This document shows, in pieces, positions 25,393 through 33,482 of a DNA stretch of 64,000 nt. Numbering within the stretch: the stretch's first letter is position 1; each line of letters opens with the position of its first letter. This DNA comes from JAIVJG01 sp964236735 (GTDB lineage Bacteria; Acidobacteriota; Blastocatellia; Pyrinomonadales; Pyrinomonadaceae). A program made the translations under genes and the position numbers. The notes under the pieces were generated by a model. It saw only the letters and a list, made by a program, of their open reading frames with translations. It made no database searches and had not been told where the DNA came from. The stretch lies in assembly GCA_964236735.1 (NCBI GenBank), contig CAXSFM010000020.1, positions 1 to 64,000 of the forward strand, given 5' to 3'.

Positions 25393-26403
25393 TTAACGCG
25401 CGGCTTTGCGTGCTTGCGATTGGACGGCGGTGATGGCGACGGCGTCCACGATGTCTTCGGCCTTACAGCCGCGCGAGAGATCGTTGCAGGGTTTGTCGAG
25501 TCCTTGCAGGACGGGGCCGATGGCGGTCGCGCCGGCGAGTCTCTCGGTTAACTTGTAGGCGATGTTGCCGGCTTGCAAATCGGGGAAGATAAGGACGTTG
25601 GCGCGGCCCGCGACGGGGGAGCCGGGTGCTTTCGATTCCGCGACGCTTTGGATGAGCGCGGCGTCGGCTTGCAGTTCTCCGTCAATAAACAGTTCGGGCT
25701 GGCGCGCGCGGACGGTGCGCGTTGCTTCGACAACCTTGTCAATCAACTTGTGTTGTGCGCTGCCCTTCGTCGAGAACGAGAGCATCGCGACGCGCGGCTC
25801 CGTCGCGAGCAGCGCGCGACAGGAGTCTGCCGATGCGAGTGCGATCTCTGCGAGTTCCGCCGCCGTCGGATCAATGACGACGCCGCAGTCGGCATAGATG
25901 AGCGCGCCCTCTGCGCCGAAATCCGCGCGCGGAAGCTGCATGACGAAGAAGCTGGAGACGAGTTTGAATCCCGCGCGCACGCCGACGCATTGGAGCGCGG
26001 CGCGGACGGTGTGCGCCGTCGTATTCGTCGCGCCCGCGACCGAGCCGTCGGCGCGTCCTTCACGCACGAGCAAGTTGCCGTAGTAGAGCGGGTCTGCGAC
26101 GGCAAAACGCGCCTCGTCCGGCATCATGCCCTTCGCGCGTCGCAAGTCGTGATAGAGCGCGGCGACCTTGTCAAAATCCTGCGCGCGCTTGTGGTCTAAA
26201 ATCGTCACGCCGCCCAACGCAACTCCTGCTGTGCGCGCCGCCGCGCGAATCTTTTCTTCATCGCCGAGCACGGTCACGCGCGCCACTCCATCGCGCGCGC
26301 AGATGGCAGCGGCCTGCACGGTGCGCGGGTCTTCGCCTTCGGGCAGGACGATGTGCTGCAAGTCAGCGGCGGCTCTCTGTCGAATGCGTTCGAGGATAGA
26401 CAT
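25393..26403 (-). CDS. pta: phosphate acetyltransferase
   Basis: This 336-residue single-domain Pta interconverts acetyl-CoA and acetyl phosphate. Landmarks are the start MSILERIRQRA, IVLPEGEDPRTVQAAAI, the substrate-binding GSVAGATNTTAHTVRAALQ, VIDPTAAELAEIA, MLSFSTKGSAQH and a C-terminal FPDLQAGNIAYKL. It is the short form lacking the N-terminal DRTGG domain of enteric Pta. No acetate kinase gene is adjacent. It could equally act on other acyl groups, as related phosphotransacylases do. Confidence 0.9.
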   Translation of the reverse strand: MSILERIRQRAAADLQHIVLPEGEDPRTVQAAAICARDGVARVTVLGDEEKIRAAARTAGVALGGVTILDHKRAQDFDKVAALYHDLRRAKGMMPDEARFAVADPLYYGNLLVREGRADGSVAGATNTTAHTVRAALQCVGVRAGFKLVSSFFVMQLPRADFGAEGALIYADCGVVIDPTAAELAEIALASADSCRALLATEPRVAMLSFSTKGSAQHKLIDKVVEATRTVRARQPELFIDGELQADAALIQSVAESKAPGSPVAGRANVLIFPDLQAGNIAYKLTERLAGATAIGPVLQGLDKPCNDLSRGCKAEDIVDAVAITAVQSQARKAAR

Positions 26404-26451
26404 GGACGGAAATTTACCACGAAGCGTCGGGGCACGAGAACCGTGTGGGGC

Positions 26452-27012
26452 TTAAATGTTGAGCGTGCGGTCAATGATGTCTTCGGCGGCGGCGGCGAGA
26501 TGCGCGACGATTTTCGGGTCGTGAGTTTTGAAGGCGCGAAAGTAGCGCGCGTCGAGCACAGGAGCGTCGAAGCCATCTTCATCCGTGCCGACGAGCGCGC
26601 AACTCAGCATCGGCGACTCGGCGATGACGAACCATTCGCGCGCGAGCGTGAGAGATGATGAGAGCTTGACGACGCGCATGTTTGGATGGCGCGGCGGCTT
26701 CCAATCATCTTCGCCGAAGATATAGACGCGCTCGGACAGGTCAGCCAGACGCAGGTAGCGTTCAGCCACGTACTCCATCCGCGACAGTTTCTGAAAGCCG
26801 GCGTAGGCGCGCCCGCCGCGATGTGTCTTTAAGAGCAGCGCGTTTTCGATGAGCAGGCTGATGTATTCGAGGGCGGGAACCTGCGCGCGAAAGCTGAACG
26901 TGACACGCTCGTCGTAGTCGCGCTGAGAGATGTGCGCGACCGTGCCCAAATCCTCAAGCGTCTCACACGCCGCACGCTGAAGGGCGCACTCGTACATTGA
27001 GAAATCTTGCAT
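26452..27012 (-). CDS. DICT sensory domain protein
   Basis: This 186-residue protein matches the DICT domain layout: FQKLSRMEYVAERYLRLADL, RVYIFGEDDW, PNMRVVKL, then the characteristic REWFVIAESPMLSCALVG and YFRAFKTHDPKIVAHLAAA. DICT domains are sensory modules usually attached to diguanylate cyclases or kinases; here it is a stand-alone protein. The N-terminal 60 residues are not recognised. A strong hairpin and U tract end only five to ten bases before the ATG, leaving no room for a normal ribosome-binding site. It lies 48 bases upstream of pta. Confidence 0.72.
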   Translation of the reverse strand: MQDFSMYECALQRAACETLEDLGTVAHISQRDYDERVTFSFRAQVPALEYISLLIENALLLKTHRGGRAYAGFQKLSRMEYVAERYLRLADLSERVYIFGEDDWKPPRHPNMRVVKLSSSLTLAREWFVIAESPMLSCALVGTDEDGFDAPVLDARYFRAFKTHDPKIVAHLAAAAEDIIDRTLNI

Positions 27013-27016
27013 AAAG

Positions 27017-27045
27017 AAAAAATCCCGGCGCGAGGTGAGCCGGGA
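27017..27045 (-). terminator. Rho-independent terminator abutting the DICT start codon
   Basis: On the minus strand, TCCCGGC and GCCGGGA (27023-27045) pair around a 9-nt loop and are followed by six T residues (27017-27022). It would end transcripts coming from mpl. The T tract ends four bases before the ATG of the DICT gene at 27012. Confidence 0.75.
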
Positions 27046-27114
27046 CTTTTGTAACGCTTCAAATCTTCGCGCGCGTCGCGAATTTATCGTGAAAGTGTGA
27101 TGGACTGGAGAAGA

Positions 27115-27256
27115 GAAGGCAGAAAGTAGGAGGCAGGAGGCAGGAGGCAGTCAAGAGCGTTCGCCTGTTGGTCGCTGCTTATGCAACTCGCAAGAAAAGT
27201 AGAAGGCAGTTGAGCATTCAACCGGCTGCCCACTGCCTCCTGCTTTCTGCCTACTG
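27115..27256. repeat. heptad-word inverted repeat (R7)
   Basis: The left arm (27115-27150) holds GGAGGCA heptads; the right arm (27226-27256) is a largely co-linear complement, pairing GGCAGAAAGYAGGAGGCAG. A third, weaker word lies at 27198-27215. It directly follows the mpl stop codon. Confidence 0.7.
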
Positions 27257-28666
27257 TTCTTTCAGCGCGGCGAGCAGTTTTTCGTGGATGCCGTCGAAGC
27301 CGCCGTTGGACATGACGGCCACGATGTCGCCGGGGCGCAACTGCGGCGCGAGATGCCGGACGATGGCGTCCGCGCCGTCAATGCAGTGCGCCGGTCGCTT
27401 CTTTGTCGCCGCGATTTCTGTCGTGAGTTCTTCGGTGTCGAGCAGTTCGCCGTAGAGACTTCCCCTTTCGCGCGCGAAGACGGTGGCGACGACGATGTGG
27501 TCGGCCTGCGCCAGCGCGTCCACGTAATCTTTCTGGAAGACGGCGAGACGGGAAGTGGCCGAGCGCGGCTCGAAGACGGCGAAGACGCGGCGTCCGGCGT
27601 ACTTCGTCTTGAGCGCGTGGAGCGTTTCGCGCACGGCGGTCGGGTGATGCGCGAAATCGTCTATCACGATCACGCCGCGCTCTTCGCCGCGAATCTGCAT
27701 CCGCCGCTTGACGCTCTGAAAGGTGGCGAGCGCGTCTTTAATCGCCGCGCGCTCGATGCCCCACGCATCTGCGGCGACGATCACGGCGAGACAGTTGCGG
27801 ACGTTGAAGTCGCCGATGAGCGAGGTCTCGAACGTGTCCCATTCAACGCCTTCGCGGAAGACGCGAAACCGCGTGAGCGCGCCCGACGTGTAATCAATGT
27901 CGCGCGCCTGCCACTTCGCATCATCGGAAGTTCCAAAGGTTTCGAGTTGCGTGTGAAGCCGCGCGCCCATCTCCGCCACGACCTCGCGGACGGCGGGGCT
28001 GTCCCATCCCGCGACGAGACGACCATTCGAGGGCACGAGATTCATCAGCCGTCGAAAGGCGAGCTTGATGGCCGCAAGGTCTTTATAAATATCCGCGTGG
28101 TCAAACTCGATGTTGCCGACGATGGCGATTTCGGGAAGGTAGTGCATGAACTTCGGCCCTTTGTCGAAATAGGCCGTGTCGTATTCGTCGCCCTCGATGA
28201 TAAAGCGGTCGCCCTCTGTGACGCGAAAGCTCGCGCCGAAATTCTGGACGAGTCCGCCGACGAGAAAGCTTGGGTTCAAGCCTCCGCGTTCCATGACCCA
28301 CGTCGCGATGCTCGTCGTCGTCGTCTTGCCGTGCGTGCCCGCGACGACGAGCGAGCGTCGCCCGCGTATGAATTCTTCCTTGACCGTCTCGGCCTGCGAG
28401 CGATAGAGCAGGCGACGATTCAAAGTCTCTTCCAACTCCGCGTTGCCGCGCGGGACGACGTTGCCGACGACGACGCAGTCGGGCGCAGGGATCAGATGCT
28501 CCGCCTTGTAGCCTTGCATGACGGGGATGCCAAGCCCTTCGAGCATCGTGGACATCGGCGGATAGACGTTTTCATCCGAGCCTGTCACTTCGTGCCCGCG
28601 CGCCTGAAGCATTCCGGCCAGAGAAGCCATCGCCGTCCCGCAGATTCCGATTAAGTGATAGTGCAT
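27251..28666 (-). CDS. mpl: UDP-N-acetylmuramate:tripeptide ligase (murein recycling)
   Basis: Mpl joins the recycled L-Ala-gamma-D-Glu-meso-DAP peptide to UDP-MurNAc. The start at 28666 gives the family opening MHYHLIGICGTAMASLAGML. The ATP loop is VVAGTHGKTTTTSIATWVM, followed by FIIEGDEYDTAYFDKGPKFM, typical of Mpl and distinct from MurC, and DDFAHHPTAVRETL near the C-terminal domain. About 471 residues. A longer frame to 28732 only reads repeat R8. Its presence implies a diderm with meso-DAP murein. Confidence 0.9.
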   Translation of the reverse strand: MHYHLIGICGTAMASLAGMLQARGHEVTGSDENVYPPMSTMLEGLGIPVMQGYKAEHLIPAPDCVVVGNVVPRGNAELEETLNRRLLYRSQAETVKEEFIRGRRSLVVAGTHGKTTTTSIATWVMERGGLNPSFLVGGLVQNFGASFRVTEGDRFIIEGDEYDTAYFDKGPKFMHYLPEIAIVGNIEFDHADIYKDLAAIKLAFRRLMNLVPSNGRLVAGWDSPAVREVVAEMGARLHTQLETFGTSDDAKWQARDIDYTSGALTRFRVFREGVEWDTFETSLIGDFNVRNCLAVIVAADAWGIERAAIKDALATFQSVKRRMQIRGEERGVIVIDDFAHHPTAVRETLHALKTKYAGRRVFAVFEPRSATSRLAVFQKDYVDALAQADHIVVATVFARERGSLYGELLDTEELTTEIAATKKRPAHCIDGADAIVRHLAPQLRPGDIVAVMSNGGFDGIHEKLLAALKEQ

Positions 28667-28673
28667 AAGAAAA

Positions 28674-28751
28674 GTGATGAGTGATGAGTGATGAGTGATG
28701 AGTGAAAAGCTGTTTTCCAACTTGTCGCTCATTGCTAGTCACTGGTCACTT
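28674..28751. repeat. heptad-word repeat (R8)
   Basis: The left arm at 28674-28706 is four to five exact GTGATGA units; the right arm (28723-28751) carries complementary heptads (TCGCTCATTGC, TAGTCACTGGTCAC) that encode the VTSD end and stop of the histidine kinase gene. It spans the gap between the kinase and mpl. Confidence 0.72.
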
Positions 28752-30087
28752 TGTCTGCCACAGGAATAGTGAAAGAAAATGTTGAGCCTTGACCTAGCTC
28801 AGACTTGACTTCGATTTTGCCGCCGTGCAGTTCGACGAGTTGGCGCGTGATGTAGAGGCCGAGGCCGGTTCCTTTCTCGTTGCGCGTGGCGCGCGAGCGT
28901 GCCTGCTCGAATTTATCGAAGAGGCGCGCGAGGTCGTCGGGCGCGATGCCGACGCCGTCATCTGTGATTGAGACGCGCAGGAATGCGCCCGCACGTTCCG
29001 CGTTGATCTCGACGTGCCCGCCTTTGGGCGTGAACTTCAGCGCGTTCGAGAGCAGGTTGACGAGGATGCGCCGGAACTTCGCGCGGTCGGCGAGAATCGG
29101 CGGCAAGTCGTCGGGAATTTTTTCGACGAGCGTGATATCTTTCTCTCGCGCCAGAGGCGACATCGTCTCGTGCGACTCGGAGACGAGCGCGCGCAAATCC
29201 GTCGCGGTCAGGTCGAGGCGCAACGTTCCCGATTCGAGCTTGGAGGCGTCGAGCAGATCGTTGACGAGTTCGATGAGGCTCTGCGTGTTGCGCTCCATCA
29301 TCGTCACCATGTTCTTCTGCTCCGCAGTCAAATCGCCGAGCCGACCCGAAGTGAAGAAGTTGATGACGCCGCTAATCACCGTCAGCGGCGAGCGCAAATC
29401 GTGCGTCGTGAGGGCGAGAAATTCCTCTTTCATGTCGGACAACTCGCGCAGCTTGGCGTTGGCGTCGTTCAACTCGACGTTGCTCGCTTCGAGCTTGCTG
29501 TTGAGACGCTCCAACTCTTCGCGCTTCTCTTCCAACTCGCCGAGCACGGCGACGAGTTCCTTGTTCTGTCTGGACAACTCTTCGACGGCGGAATCGTCAA
29601 CGTCCTTCTTGACGAAGAGACGCAGTTCGTCGAGCCGCTCCTTTACCTTCGCGGCTTCGGTGGGCGGCAGCCATTTGATGACCGTGACGCGCGTGCCCTC
29701 GTGCGGCTGCGACGCGATGTCGAATTCATCCATCAAGCGGCGCGTGCCCGTCAGCCCGACGCCCATCCCCGTCGCCGAGCGATAGCTGCCGCGAATTATC
29801 GCTTGCAGTCGTTCCTCTTCGATGCCGGGGCCGTCGTCGCGCGCGATGACTTGCAGCCCCGCGGTGTTCATGCCGCGCTCTGCGACGGCCAGAGTGATCG
29901 CGCCAGTGCGCGCGTATTCATAAATATTGCGTGTCAACTCGGAGACGGCGGTCGTAATCTTGATCGTCGTCGTTGAATCAAAACCCATCTCGCGCGCCAG
30001 TGCGCGCACGCGCTCCCGCACCTTCACGATGTCGGCCTCGCGCCGCACGTAGATGTCACCGAGTCGCGTGATGTTGATGCGTTGCAT
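28735..30087 (-). CDS. histidine kinase with an N-terminal RsbT-like GHKL domain
   Basis: This 450-residue protein has two ATPase modules. Residues 1-140 are an RsbT/RsbW-like GHKL domain (SELTRNIYEYARTG, ARDDGPGIEEER, GMGVGLTGTRRLMDEF). A coiled coil follows (about 165-215), then a HisKA domain with the phospho-His in LTTHDLRSPLTV, and a HATPase_c domain (RILVNLLSNALKF, ITDDGVGIAPDDL, KGTGLGLYI). No membrane helix, so it is cytoplasmic. Last gene of the stressosome operon. It may report the stressosome state to an unlinked response regulator. Confidence 0.85.
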   Translation of the reverse strand: MQRINITRLGDIYVRREADIVKVRERVRALAREMGFDSTTTIKITTAVSELTRNIYEYARTGAITLAVAERGMNTAGLQVIARDDGPGIEEERLQAIIRGSYRSATGMGVGLTGTRRLMDEFDIASQPHEGTRVTVIKWLPPTEAAKVKERLDELRLFVKKDVDDSAVEELSRQNKELVAVLGELEEKREELERLNSKLEASNVELNDANAKLRELSDMKEEFLALTTHDLRSPLTVISGVINFFTSGRLGDLTAEQKNMVTMMERNTQSLIELVNDLLDASKLESGTLRLDLTATDLRALVSESHETMSPLAREKDITLVEKIPDDLPPILADRAKFRRILVNLLSNALKFTPKGGHVEINAERAGAFLRVSITDDGVGIAPDDLARLFDKFEQARSRATRNEKGTGLGLYITRQLVELHGGKIEVKSELGQGSTFSFTIPVADKVTSD

Positions 30088-30089
30088 AA

Positions 30090-30197
30090 GAGTTCAAAGT
30101 TCAAGATTCAAAGTTCAAAGTTTGATGTTTGAGGCGCGAGATTCAAAGTTGAGAGCGAGGCTTTCGACTTTGAACCTTAAACTTTGAACTTTGAACT
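30090..30197. repeat. heptad-word inverted repeat (R9)
   Basis: TTCAAAG heptads at about 30091-30121 and again near 30141-30150, with complementary CTTTGAA words at 30165-30197. It lies between the PP2C fusion gene and the kinase gene and overlaps the end of the former. Confidence 0.7.
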
Positions 30198-31293
30198 AAC
30201 TGACGACGAGGACGGTCGCGTCGTCTGTGTCGCGACCGTAGTCGCGCATCAGTATGCCGGCGAGCAGTTGCGGGTCTTTCATGGTCAAACCCGGATACGA
30301 AGCGATGTCCCACGTCGTGCTCAGTCCGTCGCTCGCCAGTACGAAGCGGACTCCCTCAGTCCATTTGTACGGCCAGACGCGGATGCTTGAGACGCGCGCG
30401 CCGAACGTGCCGTTGCTCGGAATGGGACGCGCCGGCTCCGGCGAGCCGAAGACGCGCACTTCCACATTTCCGACACCTGCGTAATAAAAAGCCTCGCGCT
30501 TTTTGTCCACGATGATCGCGCCGATGACCGCGCCGCGCGTGGGACGGAGCGCGTCATGCGCCGCCCACAAAATTTCGTCGAGCGGCTCGCCCGTCCAACG
30601 CTCGAAAGTGCCGACGGCGGCATCGGACGCTTCGCGCGCGCCGCGACCGTGTCCGAGTCCGTCAATCACGGCGTAGAGCGTGCGGCCTTTGTGCTCGCGG
30701 ACGAAATAAGAATCGCCGATCACGTCTTCGCCCTTGCGCGGCCTGCTCCACACTCCAACGCGCGATGACGACGCCGTCGGCGTCACCGACATGCTCAACG
30801 CTTGCTCTTCCGCGTCGCGCGCGGCGGCGACTGCTGAAGCGACCCACTTGCGACCCACGAGCGCCATGCCGTGCGTCGTGCGCCGCGAGTTCGTCAAACG
30901 TCTGGTGTGGCCGCGCGTGGTCGAGTAAGCGTCGAACTCATCCAACAGGCGGCGCATCGTGCCGAAGCCCGCGCCGAGTCCGCCGCCCGTCGAGACTCCG
31001 TCGCGCGCCGCGCGTTCGAGGTCGTCAATGCCCGGCCCCTTGTCCCAGTAAAAAATCTCCAGCCCCGGCGCTTCAACTTCACTGACGCCGCGCGTCAACG
31101 TCGTCGTCCAGTGCAGGCAGCCGCCGCCCGCCGCATAGCGCACGGCGTTGGTTCCGATTTCCTGCACGACGATGTCGAGTTGCGCCAACTCCGCGTCGCT
31201 GAAATTCAACTCCGCCGCCAGCCGATGCACGCCGCGCCGCGCCGCGCCGACCTGCGTCTCATCGTTGATGCTGTGTGAATGAAATTCTCGCAC
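30196..31293 (-). CDS. RsbT-like GHKL domain fused to a PP2C phosphatase (RsbX/SpoIIE type)
   Basis: This 365-residue protein is a fusion. The first 130 residues form an RsbT-like GHKL domain (VVQEIGTNAVRYA, WDKGPGIDDLERA, GGLGAGFGTMRRLLDEF). Residues from about 170 match the PP2C SpoIIE domain (GDSYFVREHKGRTLYAVIDG, LGHGRGAREASDAA, then DDATVLVVS at the end). RsbX dephosphorylates RsbR and RsbS to reset the stressosome; the fused GHKL domain might bind the complex or the partner. A GTG start at 31293 without a clear ribosome-binding site; repeat R10 lies immediately upstream. Confidence 0.82.
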   Translation of the reverse strand: MREFHSHSINDETQVGAARRGVHRLAAELNFSDAELAQLDIVVQEIGTNAVRYAAGGGCLHWTTTLTRGVSEVEAPGLEIFYWDKGPGIDDLERAARDGVSTGGGLGAGFGTMRRLLDEFDAYSTTRGHTRRLTNSRRTTHGMALVGRKWVASAVAAARDAEEQALSMSVTPTASSSRVGVWSRPRKGEDVIGDSYFVREHKGRTLYAVIDGLGHGRGAREASDAAVGTFERWTGEPLDEILWAAHDALRPTRGAVIGAIIVDKKREAFYYAGVGNVEVRVFGSPEPARPIPSNGTFGARVSSIRVWPYKWTEGVRFVLASDGLSTTWDIASYPGLTMKDPQLLAGILMRDYGRDTDDATVLVVS

Positions 31294-31300
31294 AAAAAAA

Positions 31301-31371
31301 GGGACGTGGGACAGGAGGCGGGGGACAGAAAGAGAGGCGGCTTTGACCGACCCCTGTCCCCTGTCCCCTGA
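31301..31371. repeat. heptad-word inverted repeat (R10)
   Basis: The left arm (31301-31328) has GGGACRNG-type words; the right arm (31351-31371) is CCCCTGT repeated every 7 nt, its complement. It lies between the RsbT gene and the GHKL-PP2C gene and ends just before the RsbT stop. Confidence 0.7.
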
Positions 31372-31372
31372 C

Positions 31373-31771
31373 TTAGAGCCAGCGCACGATTGTCACGCGC
31401 GTGCCTTGCCCGACGATGGACTCGATCTGGAAATCGTCCACGAGACGTTTAGAGCCGGGCAAGCCTTTGCCGAGTCCGCCGCCGGTCGTGAAGCCGTCGC
31501 GCATGGCGGCGTTGATGTCTGGAATGCCGGGGCCTGTGTCCTCGAAGATAAGACGCAATCCTGTGCGCCCGCGCGCGTCTTCGGTTGGTTGAGCGATCAT
31601 GCGACCTCGCGTGCCGTACTTGATGACGTTGCGCGCCAACTCCGACGCCACCGTCGCGAAGCGCGTCTGGTCAATCAGACGAAAGCCGAGCGCGGCGGCC
31701 ATCGCGCGCGCTTCGTTGCGTGCGGCGGAAATATCCTGCTCGCGCTCAAGTGCGATTGATCTGCTCGGCAA
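31373..31771 (-). CDS. rsbT: stressosome serine/threonine kinase RsbT
   Basis: This 132-residue GHKL kinase phosphorylates RsbS and RsbR and is released to act on its partner. Motifs are the N box ASELARNVIKYGTRG, G1 EDTGPGIPDINAAM, and G2 GGGLGKGLPGSKRLVDDF, as in RsbT. The start appears to be a TTG at 31771, with GGAG five bases upstream; this leaves a 26-base overlap with rsbS. The C terminus (GTRVTIVRWL) matches the family end. Confidence 0.88.
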   Translation of the reverse strand: MPSRSIALEREQDISAARNEARAMAAALGFRLIDQTRFATVASELARNVIKYGTRGRMIAQPTEDARGRTGLRLIFEDTGPGIPDINAAMRDGFTTGGGLGKGLPGSKRLVDDFQIESIVGQGTRVTIVRWL

Positions 31772-32183
31772 ACGCGCTCCAATCTCCCTGCGTTACCTCG
31801 TCGTCGCCACTCTCGCCGATGCCGAACTCGTCACGCAGCAGCCGGATGCCTTCGTCCACGTTCAGCACTGTGTCCACGCCGCGCAGTTCGAGGCCGAGTT
31901 CGACAAGCGTGATGGCGACCGCCGGCTGCATCCCGACGACGACCGTGCGCGCGTCCATGATGCGCGCCATCGCTGCGATGTCCGAGAGCACGCGCCCGAT
32001 GAATGAATCAACCATCTCCAGCAGAGAGATGTCTATCAAGACGCCGCGCGCGCCCGTGCGTTCCAGTTCGGTGAGGATGCGTTCCTGCAAGTGCATCACC
32101 GTCTGGTCGTCCATGTCCACCTGAATCGGCACGATCAGCACGCGGCCAACCTTCAAAATCGGAATGCGTTGCAAGCCGTCCAT
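31746..32183 (-). CDS. rsbS: stressosome scaffold STAS protein RsbS
   Basis: This 145-residue single STAS-domain protein forms the stressosome core with RsbR. The start follows AGGAGA and gives IPILKVGRVLIVPIQVDMDD. The conserved phospho-serine lies in LEMVDSFIGRVLSDIA, preceded by VLIDIS. The C-terminal 20 residues (GESGDDEVTQGDW) extend beyond the usual end and overlap rsbT. Directly downstream of rsbR, as in Bacillus. Confidence 0.9.
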   Translation of the reverse strand: MDGLQRIPILKVGRVLIVPIQVDMDDQTVMHLQERILTELERTGARGVLIDISLLEMVDSFIGRVLSDIAAMARIMDARTVVVGMQPAVAITLVELGLELRGVDTVLNVDEGIRLLRDEFGIGESGDDEVTQGDWSAFAEQINRT

Positions 32184-32226
32184 CAGCGTTCGTCTCCTGT
32201 CGGGAAATTAGCGGATTGCTCGTCCT

Positions 32227-33213
32227 TCAACGCTTGTCGCGCTGCTTGTTGTCTTCGTTGATGTTCGCGATCTGCTCGGCGAGCCGCGCCGTGGTGGAGT
32301 TGCTCGCGTCGCTGTTGCTCGACATCTGCGCCAGCGCCTTCGTCGAGACGACGGCACGCCCGCTCATCTCAAGCGCGAGCTTGATACCGTCCGACATCTG
32401 CGCGCGCGTGGTGATCTGCGTCAGGTCTATGCCCAGTTGCACCATCGTCTGCGCGATAGCGGGCGAGACTCCGGTCAGGATGCAGCGCGCGCCCATCAGA
32501 CGCGCCGCCGTCACGGTTTTGATGAGATGGTTGGCGACGAGCGTGTCCATCGTGCGGACGCCGGTGATGTCGAGGATGGCGATGGTCGAGCTGGTCTCGA
32601 CGATTTTTTGCAGTAAGGCTTCCATCATCATCTGCGCGCGGCGCGAGTCGAGCGTGCCGATGATGGGGAGCGTCAGAATCTTGTCCCAGACTTTGATGAC
32701 GGGCGTCGAGAGTTCGAGCATGTCCGCGCGTTGCTGCCGGATAATCTCCTCGCGCGAGCGGATGAAATTCTCGACCATCACGAGTCCCATTCTATCGAGC
32801 AGTTTCGTGAAGTAGTTCATCTCGCGCACGAGCGCGTCAGAGATGGTCTCGAAGTCTTCCGCAAGGAGCGGCATGACGACGTTACGCAGCGACAGGATAT
32901 AAGTCGCGTTCTCGGCGGGCGTGTAGCCCTTGACGGCGCGCATGTGCGAAATCTCGTTGAGGTAGGCGCGGATGTCGTCGAAGGCGGGATCGTTGAAGTC
33001 CGCCTCGCCCGCCACGCTGATGGCCTGCGCCAGCATCTCGATGAGTTGGCGCGATTGCTGCCGCAAAACGTCTTTGGAAATCAACTCGTCGCGAAACTCG
33101 TCTGCTTCCAGACGCTCCGCGATCCAGAGATTGAGAATCTCATCACGGCGCGTCGAGAGCAGTTTGGCGATGCGCCGCGGGTCGGGTGTATGTGAAGCGT
33201 TGTCGTCCGCCAT
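32227..33213 (-). CDS. rsbR: stressosome sensor RsbR
   Basis: This protein of about 328 residues has a start at 33213 (AGAGGA upstream); the frame to 33243 adds ten residues. The N-terminal half is an all-helical RsbRD-type sensor domain (LNLWIAERLEADEFRDELIS, then FDDIRAYLNEISHMRAVKG). The C-terminal half is the STAS domain (IKVWDKILTLPIIGTLDSRR, AILDITGVRTMDTLVANHLI), with the phosphorylatable Thr/Ser region in the last of these. The sensor is not a globin as in Bacillus RsbRA. The signal detected is unknown. First gene of the stressosome operon. Confidence 0.88.
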   Translation of the reverse strand: MADDNASHTPDPRRIAKLLSTRRDEILNLWIAERLEADEFRDELISKDVLRQQSRQLIEMLAQAISVAGEADFNDPAFDDIRAYLNEISHMRAVKGYTPAENATYILSLRNVVMPLLAEDFETISDALVREMNYFTKLLDRMGLVMVENFIRSREEIIRQQRADMLELSTPVIKVWDKILTLPIIGTLDSRRAQMMMEALLQKIVETSSTIAILDITGVRTMDTLVANHLIKTVTAARLMGARCILTGVSPAIAQTMVQLGIDLTQITTRAQMSDGIKLALEMSGRAVVSTKALAQMSSNSDASNSTTARLAEQIANINEDNKQRDKR

Positions 33214-33482
33214 CTTAAGTCCTCTGCGGAATCGCACCGTCATGGTTGTCGGCGGCGCGCCCGGGTTTCATCATGTTGCCGGAAAAGTTAAAGGTAAAAG
33301 TATTGCAGGGCGTGTGAAACTCGCACGCTCATCTTAGCATCGCGGCGGCGAAAAGCAACTTGGACTTTGTGGAGAGAGTGTGTCTGCCGCGATGACGAAA
33401 GCGAGAGACGTTGAGACGCGGATGAGTCAGCGAAACGCACGCGCCATAACGAAGATGAGAGTATCAGCGCAGCGCTGTATCT

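Noticed and set aside
27284..28654. 456-codon frame antisense to mpl
   Set aside because: Entirely opposite to a well-supported Mpl gene.
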